Shown in pieces: positions 43,749 to 52,482 of a stretch of 64,000 nucleotides of DNA. The notes beneath the pieces are model-generated. The model was given only the letters and a program-made list of their open reading frames with translations, ran no database searches and was not told the DNA's origin. Every line of letters begins with the position of its first letter. The first letter of the stretch is position 1. Origin of the DNA: CAYGOC01 sp964351495 (GTDB taxonomy: Bacteria; Chlamydiota; Chlamydiia; Chlamydiales; SM23-39); NCBI GenBank assembly GCA_964351495.1, contig CAYGOC010000006.1, positions 1 to 64,000 on the forward strand, written 5' to 3'. A program made the position numbers and the translations under genes.

Positions 43749-44945
43749 TTAAGCAGCAGAGTTGGTTAAAACCCGAGCTGCACTTTCCCAAGCCATAGGG
43801 AGGGTTCCTAAAGCTTTTACTTCATCCCCAAAAGACTTTTGTAAGGTAGTTTCTGCTTGTGAGGTAAGATGTACTAAAGACTCTACGTTTTGCATTATTT
43901 CATGTATCAAAAACAAAGTGGAATTCGTAGAAGCCATTTTTGTCTCAAAATCATACATTGATTTTTGGATGGACATCATTTGAAATCCAAGCGCGCCTTG
44001 AGCAATCCCAGCTCCTCCTTGTAAACCTGAAAGGAGTCTTTGGGCTTTTTCAGAATTCATTAGTTTTTCTAAAAAACTACTGGTTTTGGCGTTTCTTTCA
44101 AAAACGTTAGAACCTGTTTTTCCCGCTTTAAGTATAGCCACAATAGCCACAAGAGCGTTGATAACACCCGCTACGATAGCGGCATCTTTTTTGCTCATGC
44201 CGGCCTTTTCTAAAAGCGCTTGAGTAGGATTTATGGTAGCCAAGCTCTGAGCAAAGGTAGTATATCCTACCGCTTTAAAAGAGCTTGCCATCTGATCTGA
44301 AACGGAAGTAGTGGTAGCTTGAGTTCCATCATCGATAGCAGCACCTATGGCTCCATCAATTCCGGCACCGGCTAACCCACCTGCCAAAGCAAGACCTATG
44401 GTAAAGCCTAATTTCGCTCCCGCTCCCATATGGGCAGTAGCTTTATTTAAAGTACCTGTCTCTTGCATAGCAAACATAGCACTTGCTATTAAAAGAGCCC
44501 CAGGTCCCATAAAGGCAGCTGCAAAAATAGAAAGAGCTCCTACTACGATACCTATAATGTGCATAATGCCTGATCTATGCTCCTCTTCTCTTTTGAGCTT
44601 TTCCATATGCACTATTTCAGACTTGATTTTTTTTACCTCATCCATTCCTTGTTTTTCTAAAACAGTACTGATTTTGGCCTGATTTGTAGTATCTTTGGTA
44701 TGCAGCGTGATTAAAAGCACTTCCAGCTCTTGAATTAGCTCTAAGGTTTCCATGATTACCTTGGCCGGATCTTGAGGCTTAGCTCCATCTTGAGAAACTA
44801 GCTTCATATCTTCAATACCCTTCGTTTTCTTGGAAGAGGTAGCTTTTGCCATTTCTTGTTCCTTTTCCCTGCTTTTTGCAGAGTCCATAGAAAGAAGCTC
44901 TTCTGAAAGAGGTAAAAGGCTATTTTGTATAGTTATATTACTCAT
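43749..44945 (-). CDS. Putative T3SS major translocator (CopB/SctE-like)
   Basis: The 398-aa protein has a hydrophilic N-terminus, a coiled coil (about 60-122), two adjacent hydrophobic blocks (126-160 IMHIIGIVVGALSIFAAAF and 176-205), a third (255-273), and a helical C-terminus. This is the layout of YopB/IpaB/CopB pore proteins. The C-terminal region (GIAQGALGFQMMSIQKSMYDF) resembles the chlamydial CopB end in style. It has no signal peptide, AAGGAG precedes the ATG, and it is followed by a single-TM partner. These would insert in the host membrane at the needle tip. Confidence 0.65.
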   Translation of the reverse strand: MSNITIQNSLLPLSEELLSMDSAKSREKEQEMAKATSSKKTKGIEDMKLVSQDGAKPQDPAKVIMETLELIQELEVLLITLHTKDTTNQAKISTVLEKQGMDEVKKIKSEIVHMEKLKREEEHRSGIMHIIGIVVGALSIFAAAFMGPGALLIASAMFAMQETGTLNKATAHMGAGAKLGFTIGLALAGGLAGAGIDGAIGAAIDDGTQATTTSVSDQMASSFKAVGYTTFAQSLATINPTQALLEKAGMSKKDAAIVAGVINALVAIVAILKAGKTGSNVFERNAKTSSFLEKLMNSEKAQRLLSGLQGGAGIAQGALGFQMMSIQKSMYDFETKMASTNSTLFLIHEIMQNVESLVHLTSQAETTLQKSFGDEVKALGTLPMAWESAARVLTNSAA

Positions 44946-44956
44946 ATAGTTTCTCC

Positions 44957-45451
44957 TTACGCTATCAAGTGAGATAGAGTACTGTAAATGTTGTTCAAGC
45001 TAGCAAGCCCCTGGAAGAAGTTTGATACCTGTTGGTTTAACGAAGAGATCCCTTGGGTGAACTGATCCCTTTGAGATCCGTTTTGGGTTTGTTCGTTGTT
45101 CCAGTAGTCGTGCACCGTAGTGTAGAAAGTTTGCCAGTATTGCAGTTTTCCTGAGTTTTTACTGTGTAAGGAGATCTCTTTTAAGATATCGTCCAACTGC
45201 TTTTGAGATCGTTCAGCAATAGACTCTCCTCTTTTGGTAATTTCATTTAAAATTTTTGTCATACTGGTTACCATAAGACTCTGCAAAATTTGCGCAAAGT
45301 TTACAGAATCACTAAAAGCCTGATCTAGACCGTCTCCTCCGGCGCTCATTACACTAAAGCCGCCGCCCGATCCTTTTTTAGCAGGACTCAAAGTAGAGGC
45401 ATGCTGGGAAGTCTTATCGGGACTGTTCCCGTTTACAGAAGTTTCTGCCAT
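44957..45451 (-). CDS. Unknown 164-aa T3SS-operon protein
   Basis: The frame is open from 45514, but the ATG at 45451 (MAETSVNGNS) preceded by AAAGGAG is the likely start. The first 50 residues are polar and Ser/Gly-rich like a secretion signal. The rest is helical (FAQILQSLMVTSMTKILNEI, then LNQQVSNFFQGLASLNNIYS). It lies between a large unknown gene and the CopB-like gene. Its size and helical nature could suit a needle-tip or accessory translocon protein, but I do not recognise a family. Confidence 0.65.
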   Translation of the reverse strand: MAETSVNGNSPDKTSQHASTLSPAKKGSGGGFSVMSAGGDGLDQAFSDSVNFAQILQSLMVTSMTKILNEITKRGESIAERSQKQLDDILKEISLHSKNSGKLQYWQTFYTTVHDYWNNEQTQNGSQRDQFTQGISSLNQQVSNFFQGLASLNNIYSTLSHLIA

Positions 45452-45482
45452 AATTATTACTCCTTTATTATTATCTAATTTT

Positions 45483-47117
45483 TTATGAGTTTGCTCTTTC
45501 TTGGTTTTGAACAAGGGTATGTTCCCAACCGTTTGAGTAGTTATCTATTAATATGGACTTAATCGCAGAGAGCATCGTATTAATTTTCGAGCTCATGTTA
45601 CCCTCTTCTGTTTGTACCGCTTGAGACTGTCCTGAGATCGCTTGAGAGGCTGCGTTTAACCCTCCAATCAACTGGCTAAAAAAGCTGTTGCCATCTGAGC
45701 CTGTATCTCCAGATCCACCTGCTAGATCTGATTTAGGAGGCTTCGGAGGTTTTGGGGTAGGAGGGGGTGCGTAAGCTGCTTTGTTAAAGTCTTTAGCTAA
45801 GTCATCCCAAGAGATAACATCTCCAGGTCCGTTACCGATTAAGTTATGCTGGATTAAGTACTGTAAAGAGACTTCCTTTCCACCTACTTTTACGCCAGGC
45901 TTCCAGTTTAAAAAGTTCATAAGAGCGGTTACTACCTGTCCTGCAGATCCACCATATTTTTGCTGACGAGCTAATACCTGAGCCAAGATCTCCTGGATTT
46001 GTCCGATAAACTTTTTAAAGTCATCTCCGTTTTTAAATCCTCCGGCAGAGAATTTATTCAAGATGTCAGAGTCTTCCTTAGCTAGGTTTTGTAAAAGCGT
46101 AGACAAGTTACCGTAAGCTCCTAAAGTACCTTCCTGCTCACTCATGTTCTCTCCTAAGATACCCATGATTAAAGGGGCTAAAAGGTAAACACCGGAACTT
46201 GCATACTTGCTCACTAAAAGGTCGACGATCTGTTGTAAAAGCGCCTTTTCAAAGCTAGAAATAGAGCTGTTTTCTATGAAAAAGTTATCTCCATATCCTT
46301 GCTGAACCCAGTAGTATTCTTGTGCTGTATAGATAGGAACTCCATCTGGAGAAGCTGAGTTCATCCAAGCATCTAGTCGGTCCTTTTCTCCTAAAGCGTT
46401 AGCAGCGGCTTTTAACTGATCTAAAAAGGGGTTATTATTGGTTCCAAGGCCGTTCAAAGCGTCCATTAACTTTTGCATTTCTTCTTCTGTCTTGGTTTTA
46501 TCTCCATTACTTTCAAAGAAGTAGAACCCTCTAAGGGCTTCTACGATGAAAAGAGCAAAGCTTCCAGACTGAGATCCGCTTCCGTGGATATTTCCAATAC
46601 CGTTTAAGGCTTTTTGGATCTCAGGAGGAAAGTTCCCTCCAAATCGTTTTTGTAAGTTAATCACAAACTGAACCAGACCAAATATTTGGTTATAACATCC
46701 TGAGTTTTCTCGGATGTCATGGATCCACAGTTTTAACTCTTGTAAAATCTGTTCAATGTTGTCTGAGTAGGCATCGTTAGGGTTAAAAGGAGAGTTCGGT
46801 TCATTCGGAAAATTAGGCCAGTCAATACCGTCGTTGTTGCCGGTATTCGTGCTAAAAGAGCCGTCTCCGGAGGTTAAGCCTCTTCCAATGATGCCGTTTA
46901 CCCCAGCATCAAAACCGGCTCCTCCTGTAGCTCCTTGAGAAGAGTTATTTGCATGAGCCCCTTCTAATCCTTGTCTTACCGTATGGTGTAACAGGATTAA
47001 GGCTGCAATAGAGAGTGTATCTACAGACTTTTCTTCCTTTTTGTCAGAAGAAAGTTTCTTTAGCTCTTCTAGATTTACACTTTCTAAAAGGGTTAAATCA
47101 GGGTTAAAGTCTTTCAT
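45483..47117 (-). CDS. Unknown 544-aa T3SS-operon protein, possible secreted substrate
   Basis: I recognise no known domain. The N-terminus is charged. Residues about 60-125 are Gly/Asn/Ser-rich and disordered (GATGGAGFDAG, PNFPNEPNSPFNPND). A helical body follows (about 125-430), then a Pro/Lys linker (PPPTPKPPKPPKSD, about 437-450) and a C-terminal helical segment that looks like the helical core of the next gene's product. There is no signal peptide. The gene is inside the operon that ends with the translocator-like genes, so export by the T3SS is the natural guess. AGAGGA precedes the ATG. Confidence 0.7.
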   Translation of the reverse strand: MKDFNPDLTLLESVNLEELKKLSSDKKEEKSVDTLSIAALILLHHTVRQGLEGAHANNSSQGATGGAGFDAGVNGIIGRGLTSGDGSFSTNTGNNDGIDWPNFPNEPNSPFNPNDAYSDNIEQILQELKLWIHDIRENSGCYNQIFGLVQFVINLQKRFGGNFPPEIQKALNGIGNIHGSGSQSGSFALFIVEALRGFYFFESNGDKTKTEEEMQKLMDALNGLGTNNNPFLDQLKAAANALGEKDRLDAWMNSASPDGVPIYTAQEYYWVQQGYGDNFFIENSSISSFEKALLQQIVDLLVSKYASSGVYLLAPLIMGILGENMSEQEGTLGAYGNLSTLLQNLAKEDSDILNKFSAGGFKNGDDFKKFIGQIQEILAQVLARQQKYGGSAGQVVTALMNFLNWKPGVKVGGKEVSLQYLIQHNLIGNGPGDVISWDDLAKDFNKAAYAPPPTPKPPKPPKSDLAGGSGDTGSDGNSFFSQLIGGLNAASQAISGQSQAVQTEEGNMSSKINTMLSAIKSILIDNYSNGWEHTLVQNQERANS

Positions 47118-47148
47118 TGTTATCCTCTTTTTTTATTAAGTAAATTTG

Positions 47149-48066
47149 TTAAGAACCTAAAAAGTTCCCTATAGCTTGTTCTATAAGCTGAATATCTATT
47201 TCAATGTCCCCTTCAGAGGGGAGTTGAAAGTTAAAGTTTTGCATGTCTTCTAAAAAGGCATCATAGTTAGGGGTAGAAGCTCCTGATATCGGATCTTTTG
47301 GGGGAAGGTCTTTGGTAAAGTCTTTAAAGTGAGATTCTGCATAGTCAAAAGCTGCTTGTCCGGAAAGTCCCATAGCTAAAGCTTGCTGATAGAAGTTGTA
47401 GTACAGCATTTGGGGGAAACAAAATCCAAGCTGTGCGTTGATGAATCCGAAAAATAGTTTGTCGAGTCCTTGTCCCATGTTAAAATCAGAGTTAATCATA
47501 AGATTTGCCATCATAGAGACAAAAGCCGTCTCAAAGTTTATCAAATCTGACTGTGAAGTAGAGGGGTCGTTTAAAAAGGCATAAATAGCATTTTTGGTAT
47601 CACTATCCTGAAACCAATCAGAAAGAGAGCCAAAAAATCCGGTGTCTGAGTCTTCCATATCTTTAACCACATCTTTTGCAGAAGAAGCGGTTGATAAGCT
47701 TTTAGCCAGTTTTTCAAGGCTGCTTCCCAAAGAGGTCCCTTTAAAAAGGGCTAGTATTTTCTTATCGTTTAAGATGTCTTTTACTCTAGAATCAAACTTA
47801 CCTTCTTTTGCCTCTTCATAGAAAAACAGGATCTCTTGTAGAAGGTAGATCTCTTGTTGTATATCAGAAGAACCGTCCCCAGGATTTTTCGGCAAGTTAG
47901 GCAACTTCGGGATAGATCCTCCAAAAATCTCTTTTTGCAAAAAGTTTTTGTAAGCATCTGCAATAAATTTCGAGATACCGGCGCCAAAGAAACCAGACTG
48001 GGTATTTTGTCTGTTTTCTCCTTGGTAAGAAGAAGTGGAATTTGTGTTTATGGTAATGTTTTCCAT
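47149..48066 (-). CDS. Unknown 305-aa T3SS-operon protein, possible secreted substrate
   Basis: The acidic protein begins with a Thr/Ser/Asn-rich tail (MENITINTNSTSSYQGENRQ), typical of T3SS signals. An amphipathic helix (GAGISKFIADAYKNFLQKEI) and a mostly helical body rich in Phe and Leu follow, with no signal peptide or membrane segment. The opening resembles those of the CopB-like (MSNITIQNS) and CopD-like (MDISVQNSS) proteins, hinting at a shared secretion signal. It follows a small chaperone-like gene, a classic arrangement for a chaperone-substrate pair. No family recognised. Confidence 0.7.
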   Translation of the reverse strand: MENITINTNSTSSYQGENRQNTQSGFFGAGISKFIADAYKNFLQKEIFGGSIPKLPNLPKNPGDGSSDIQQEIYLLQEILFFYEEAKEGKFDSRVKDILNDKKILALFKGTSLGSSLEKLAKSLSTASSAKDVVKDMEDSDTGFFGSLSDWFQDSDTKNAIYAFLNDPSTSQSDLINFETAFVSMMANLMINSDFNMGQGLDKLFFGFINAQLGFCFPQMLYYNFYQQALAMGLSGQAAFDYAESHFKDFTKDLPPKDPISGASTPNYDAFLEDMQNFNFQLPSEGDIEIDIQLIEQAIGNFLGS

Positions 48067-48093
48067 TTGTTTAATCCTCTTTAAGGGTCTTGG

Positions 48094-48510
48094 TTATCCT
48101 GAAATCCACAGTTTATTTTTTTGTTTTTTGGCTTTTTTCAGAGCAGGGGAATTTATAAGACCCCTTTCTCTAGCATCTTTTTGAAAGTCAGCTAAATGTT
48201 TCTTTGCCTCTTGCAAAGCTTCCCATTCTTCTTGGCTAAAGTTTTCTGGATTTTGGGTAAAAGCCTCTAGTTCTTTTGTTCCCATTTCCACAGCTTTCAT
48301 AGCTTTTTGAGACTGTTCTTCTAAAGACTCTCTTAGAGATTCAGCCATTTTTAAAGCCTCTTCTCTCTCTTTTGGGTCTTTTGATTGCAGCTTTTGTAAA
48401 ACGTCATGAAACAGCTTTAAAGAGCTATGGATTACGCTTTCTAGGTTTTCAGGAGAAATATCTCCTAGCTGCTCTTTTAGCTTCTCTAATTGTTCTAACT
48501 TTTTATTCAT
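48094..48510 (-). CDS. Small helical protein, first gene of the translocator operon (possible chaperone)
   Basis: The 138-aa protein is a highly charged helix bundle or coiled coil with a basic tail (LKKAKKQKNKLWISG). It heads the six-gene operon, 46 nt after a good promoter. A related protein (129 aa) heads the satellite operon at 52044. Shared features are EEALK-x-A/EETLK-x-A, KEL, and F/L-S-x-E-E followed by Q-x-A, then a Lys-rich tail. Its place before secreted-type proteins suggests a chaperone or regulator, but it does not look like the SycE fold. Confidence 0.65.
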   Translation of the reverse strand: MNKKLEQLEKLKEQLGDISPENLESVIHSSLKLFHDVLQKLQSKDPKEREEALKMAESLRESLEEQSQKAMKAVEMGTKELEAFTQNPENFSQEEWEALQEAKKHLADFQKDARERGLINSPALKKAKKQKNKLWISG

Positions 48511-48555
48511 AAAAATCCTTAGTTAATTTAATAAATGTAAAATTACCCATTAGTA

Positions 48556-48584
48556 ATTATAACAAAATAATAATAAAAAATCAA
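48556..48584 (-). promoter_or_regulatory. Promoter of the translocator operon with shared downstream motif
   Basis: On the minus strand TTGATT (48584-48579) and TATAAT (48561-48556) are 17 nt apart. The -10 box continues as TATAATTACTAATGGG, which recurs almost unchanged (TATAATTACTAATAGG) before the satellite operon at 52483. The first start codon is 46 nt further on. Confidence 0.7.
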
Positions 48585-48753
48585 GTTTTTTGTTATTAAC
48601 GCAAAGCTCTTGTTATTAAAAAGTTAGATAAAAAACCCCTCCATGAAATCTTGTTTTAAAGCGCTTATTATAAGACGCTTGGATTCTATTGACAGAAACT
48701 CGCTATTTTGGGATCAAGGAATAGGTTTTTAGGAGGGTTTTATATTTAAATAC

Positions 48754-51240
48754 TTGATAATAAGCTTTTTGCGTATATTTCTCTTTTTGCGGTATTTTTG
48801 GTCAAAAAGGATAGAAAAGGGGCTTTTCTTTCCGAAAAACAGCCTCTTTTTGGCCGATTTTTTAAGCCAGATAGACCCTATATGGGCTATAGTGCTGCTT
48901 CCTAGAGCCAGAATTTATGTCCAAAAACAGAAAGGCTTTCCTAGGTGGCTTTTGCTTCTTTATAGGGTTTTAGGGGTCCAATTTCTAAAAAGGGCTCCTT
49001 TTTGGGATAAAGAAGGAGAAAAGGTTTTTTTTCTAAGAAAGAGCCTAAAAAAAGGGGAGATGGAGCCTTTGGAAGTGGTCCCTTTTTTCACTCTAGAAAA
49101 GGCCGGGGAAATCTTTCTTTTGAAGATAGAGGGGATGTTAGGGAGTGCTTTTTCTGCTCCCTCTTTTTCGGGTCAGAAAAAAGGGGGCCTTTGTTTTTTT
49201 GAGATGTTAAAGCGTCTTGTTCAAAATGGCCTTTTTTTTATGCCGAAAAGAAGGATTATCCTTAAGGTAGAAAAAGCTCCGAAAGAGCTTTTAGAGAAAA
49301 AAGAGGCCCATAGCCTTTTTGCCTATTTAGATGCCTTGTTTTTTTCAGTGGAAAAGCCGAGAAAGGTTTCTTACTTTTTTTGGAGGGGCGGTGCTTCGGA
49401 AGAAAAACAAAGAGAAAAAGAGCTTTTTTCTTACCAAAAGCAGGTATACCAAAAGTTAGCAAAGCTGGGAAAGACTTCTTCTAAAAAAATAGGGGAAAAA
49501 GAGCATCTTATAAGGGATCTTCACTTAAGCTCTTTAGATGTTACGGAGCTTATCGTCTTTTTAGAAGAGCGTTTTGGACAGAGGGTGGAGTTTTCTAGCT
49601 TGCAAACCGTAGAAGATGTGATAAAAGCAGCAAGAGGAGAGCTTTCCTCCGCAAAAGAAGAAAGGTTTTCGATAGAAGCCTGGGAAGAGGACCTTTTTAG
49701 AAAACCCCTTTATGAGCCGGAAGAAAAAACCCTTTTAGAAGCCTTTTTTCAAAATGGGGCAAGAGAAGGAAGGGCTATTTGTTGCGTAGATGGGGATTCT
49801 TATATCTCCTACAATAGAGCTAAAAGCTTGGTTATAGGGCTAGCGCTTACTTTTCAAAATATTCAAGAGAAGAAGGTGGGGGTTCTTCTTCCTTCCGGAG
49901 CTACCTGCTCTTTTGTTATTTTTGGGTTGCATCTTCTGAATAAAATACCTGTAATGCTGAATCCTACCTTAGGAGAAGCGCCTTTTACCGAGATGCTCCA
50001 TATGGGGGGCTGTAAAACAATTATCACCCTAAAAAAGGGGCTGCAAAAGATTCCTTTCCCTATCCAAAACAAGGGGTTAGAGATTCTTTTTTTAGAAGAA
50101 AAACAAAAAGAGCTCTCTTTAGAAAAAAGAAAACAGGTTCTCTCTTTAAGCAAGGGGTCTTGGAAGAGTCTTACCCAGTTTTTCTCTTTAAAGACTACGG
50201 GAAAAGATCCTGCTACCCTTCTTTTTACTTCCGGTAGTGAAGGAAAGGTAAAAGGGGTTTTGCTCTCTTCAGAGAACCTTTTAGAGAACCAAAAAGGGGC
50301 TATCAAAAGGATTCATTTTACAGAAAAAGAGGTTCTTTTAGCACTTTTACCCCCTTTTCATGTATTTGGGTTTTCTATTTCCCAAGTGCTTCCCTTTGTT
50401 TTTGGAAGTAGGGTCGTTTTTTGTACAAATCCTTTAGATTTAACTTCTGCTCTTTTTCAGATCAAGCTTTGGCAAGTAAGTCTTCTTTGTACAAGCCCCA
50501 CCTTGTTAGAGGCCCTTTTTTCGGTAGCAGACCCTGTATCTTTACAAAGCGTGCAAAAGGCGGTGATAGGGGCAGAAAAACCGTCTAGCACCCTTTTTGC
50601 AAAGGCAAACAATTTTCCGTGGATTCAGATTATACAAGGGTATGGCCTTACAGAATGTTCTCCTATAGTAAGCTTGCAAGATCCTACAAAAGAGGGGAAA
50701 GGAGTAGGAACTGCCTTAGAAAATGTGGAAGTGGCGATCTTGGATGAGACAAAAAGCAGGTTTCTTTCTGAAAATCAAAAGGGGTTTATCTGTGTTAGCG
50801 GCAAAAGTGTTTTTTCCGGGTATATAAACACAGAAGAAAAAGCTCTTTTTGAAAAAGAGAAAAAGCGATGGTTTTGTACGAAAGATATAGGATACAAAGA
50901 CGGAGAAGGAAATCTTTTTATAGAAGGAAGAGCGTCTCGTTTTATAAAAAAAGCGGGAGAAAATATTTCTTTGGACAGAATAGAGCAAGCCCTACAAAGT
51001 ACTTTTACCGATAGGGAGTGTGCTGTTTTAGAGGGAGAAAAAAAGCTTATTTTAGTCACTACGAAAGAAATAGCTCTTACAAAGGTAAATGAGGCTTTAA
51101 GAGAAAAAGGGCTTAGCCCCTTGTTTTTTGTAGATAAAGTGGTGATTATGCCGCAGATTTTTCGATTCATTACAGGGAAAGTAAACTATACAAAAATAAA
51201 AAAGGCGCTGGGACTTTCTACCCCGGCGCCTTTTGATTAA
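48754..51240 (+). CDS. aas: Acyl-ACP synthetase/acyltransferase-like fusion with internal carrier domain
   Basis: The 828-aa protein has a degenerate PlsC-like part (about 22-205), an acyl-carrier-like domain (about 225-297, with Ser260 in HLSSLDVTEL at the phosphopantetheine site) and an adenylate-forming ligase (about 320-820: LLFTSGSEGKVKG, GYGLTECSPI, the terminal lysine region GKVNYTKI). The acyltransferase HxxxxD is not intact (ADFLSQID, with Phe where the His should be). Chlamydial Aas activates host fatty acids onto ACP. The TTG at 48754 is the first standard start, yet AGGAGGG at 48731-48737 is 16 nt away, so an unusual start nearer 48742 (ATA) is possible. Confidence 0.82.
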   Translation: MIISFLRIFLFLRYFWSKRIEKGLFFPKNSLFLADFLSQIDPIWAIVLLPRARIYVQKQKGFPRWLLLLYRVLGVQFLKRAPFWDKEGEKVFFLRKSLKKGEMEPLEVVPFFTLEKAGEIFLLKIEGMLGSAFSAPSFSGQKKGGLCFFEMLKRLVQNGLFFMPKRRIILKVEKAPKELLEKKEAHSLFAYLDALFFSVEKPRKVSYFFWRGGASEEKQREKELFSYQKQVYQKLAKLGKTSSKKIGEKEHLIRDLHLSSLDVTELIVFLEERFGQRVEFSSLQTVEDVIKAARGELSSAKEERFSIEAWEEDLFRKPLYEPEEKTLLEAFFQNGAREGRAICCVDGDSYISYNRAKSLVIGLALTFQNIQEKKVGVLLPSGATCSFVIFGLHLLNKIPVMLNPTLGEAPFTEMLHMGGCKTIITLKKGLQKIPFPIQNKGLEILFLEEKQKELSLEKRKQVLSLSKGSWKSLTQFFSLKTTGKDPATLLFTSGSEGKVKGVLLSSENLLENQKGAIKRIHFTEKEVLLALLPPFHVFGFSISQVLPFVFGSRVVFCTNPLDLTSALFQIKLWQVSLLCTSPTLLEALFSVADPVSLQSVQKAVIGAEKPSSTLFAKANNFPWIQIIQGYGLTECSPIVSLQDPTKEGKGVGTALENVEVAILDETKSRFLSENQKGFICVSGKSVFSGYINTEEKALFEKEKKRWFCTKDIGYKDGEGNLFIEGRASRFIKKAGENISLDRIEQALQSTFTDRECAVLEGEKKLILVTTKEIALTKVNEALREKGLSPLFFVDKVVIMPQIFRFITGKVNYTKIKKALGLSTPAPFD

Positions 51241-51256
51241 GAGTTTTTACTGGGTC

Positions 51257-52024
51257 TTATAAATCAAACCCCAGACCTGACTTGTCTAGATACTTATTAA
51301 AGTCGGCATCTCCGTTGTAGTTTGGATCATCTTTATTAGAGTAGTGGCAAAAGCCGGCAATTGCTTGGGCATCTCCAGAGCAGTGGTAGCTGTTGTAATC
51401 GAAGTGGTGGCAATGGTGTCCCGCGTCTTGTTCGTGAACAGAAATCCCTCCTCCAGGTTCTCCTGTAGGATTGAAGTAGTTTGTTTCCGATCCGCCACAT
51501 CCGGCTGAGAAATCATCACTTTTTCCTCCGGTCCAGCTGGGCTTGCTATCGCCATCTAGGTGTTTATTAGTGTAGCTAAAATAAAAAGAGACTTTGCTTT
51601 TTCCACTAGTATCCAGCCAATCTTGTACAAAATCCCAGGCGGTAGCAGGATGTTTTTGAGAAGAGTCTGTATATACTCTGGAGTATACTGTTTTCCCATC
51701 ATCGGTTCCTACGGGGATTTTTACATCGTTATATTTGCTTAAAGAGTCTTTTAAAGCCCCTTTCAGAATGCCTGTTTCTTTATTGTTTAGGGCTCCTTTT
51801 AATACGTTCCACTCAGGATCAGTTCCATTGATGTAACCTGAAAGCTCAGAAAAAGCCTCGATTACAGCCATGAAGTTTCCTTTATCTAGATATTTGTTAG
51901 GATTGGCAATAATAGCCAAATCCTTTCTTTCCATAGCTATCAGGTTTTTTAGCGTTTCAAAAACTTGCTTTTCCGCTGCAGCTCCCGAAAGCTGTTCCGG
52001 TAGGTTTACAATAAATTCTCCCAT
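51257..52024 (-). CDS. Unknown His/Cys-rich protein of the T3SS satellite operon
   Basis: The 255-aa acidic protein has no signal peptide and no family I recognise. Residues 1-100 are helical. From 176 to 227 it holds four Cys (176, 205, 215, 226) and seven His (197, 203, 204, 206, 207, 214, 227), including HHCHH, a likely metal-binding site. The motif NKYLDK occurs twice, near residues 43-48 and 243-248. It follows a chaperone-like gene by 19 nt. A T3SS-secreted, metal-binding protein is my best guess; catalytic function is unknown. Confidence 0.72.
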   Translation of the reverse strand: MGEFIVNLPEQLSGAAAEKQVFETLKNLIAMERKDLAIIANPNKYLDKGNFMAVIEAFSELSGYINGTDPEWNVLKGALNNKETGILKGALKDSLSKYNDVKIPVGTDDGKTVYSRVYTDSSQKHPATAWDFVQDWLDTSGKSKVSFYFSYTNKHLDGDSKPSWTGGKSDDFSAGCGGSETNYFNPTGEPGGGISVHEQDAGHHCHHFDYNSYHCSGDAQAIAGFCHYSNKDDPNYNGDADFNKYLDKSGLGFDL

Positions 52025-52043
52025 AGGTACCTCTATTATGGTT

Positions 52044-52433
52044 TTATATTTTTATAGACGATGAACGCCTTTTGGTTTTTTTCTTTGCAAAGATCTCTGA
52101 GGCGTGCTCCATGACAAGAGCCCGTGCCTGCATAAACTGCTTACACTCTTCTGCAGAAAGACTTTCCGAGGCGTATAGCTTCGTTAAAAGTTCCTTACCA
52201 CTAACTCCCTCTATTTGGGAGGCTATGGTGATCTCCTCTTCTACTTTATCTAAAAGCCATCTCGCCGTTTTTAGGGTCTCTTCTTTTTTTAGAAAATCTT
52301 CTGAAAAGAAGTGTTCTTTTAAAGGAAGATAGGCAGACAGGGCTATTTTTAGGACCCTTTCTAGCCTTTCTTGTGGCTTCAGGTTAAGAGGTAAGCTTTC
52401 TAGCTTGTGGTTTAATTCATCAAAAAGTTTCAT
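52044..52433 (-). CDS. Small helical protein, first gene of the satellite operon (possible chaperone)
   Basis: The 129-aa helical protein ends in a basic tail (FAKKKTKRRSSSIKI) and resembles the 138-aa protein at 48094 in length, order of charged helices, the LSAEE...Q-x-A element and position behind the same promoter motif. It has no recognisable ribosome binding site before the ATG at 52433. The upstream leader is A/T-rich. It likely serves the adjacent His/Cys-rich protein as the 48094 protein serves its neighbour. Confidence 0.62.
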   Translation of the reverse strand: MKLFDELNHKLESLPLNLKPQERLERVLKIALSAYLPLKEHFFSEDFLKKEETLKTARWLLDKVEEEITIASQIEGVSGKELLTKLYASESLSAEECKQFMQARALVMEHASEIFAKKKTKRRSSSIKI

Positions 52434-52482
52434 AAATAATAAAACGTGTTAAAACATTATAAATAAAATTCGCCTATTAGTA

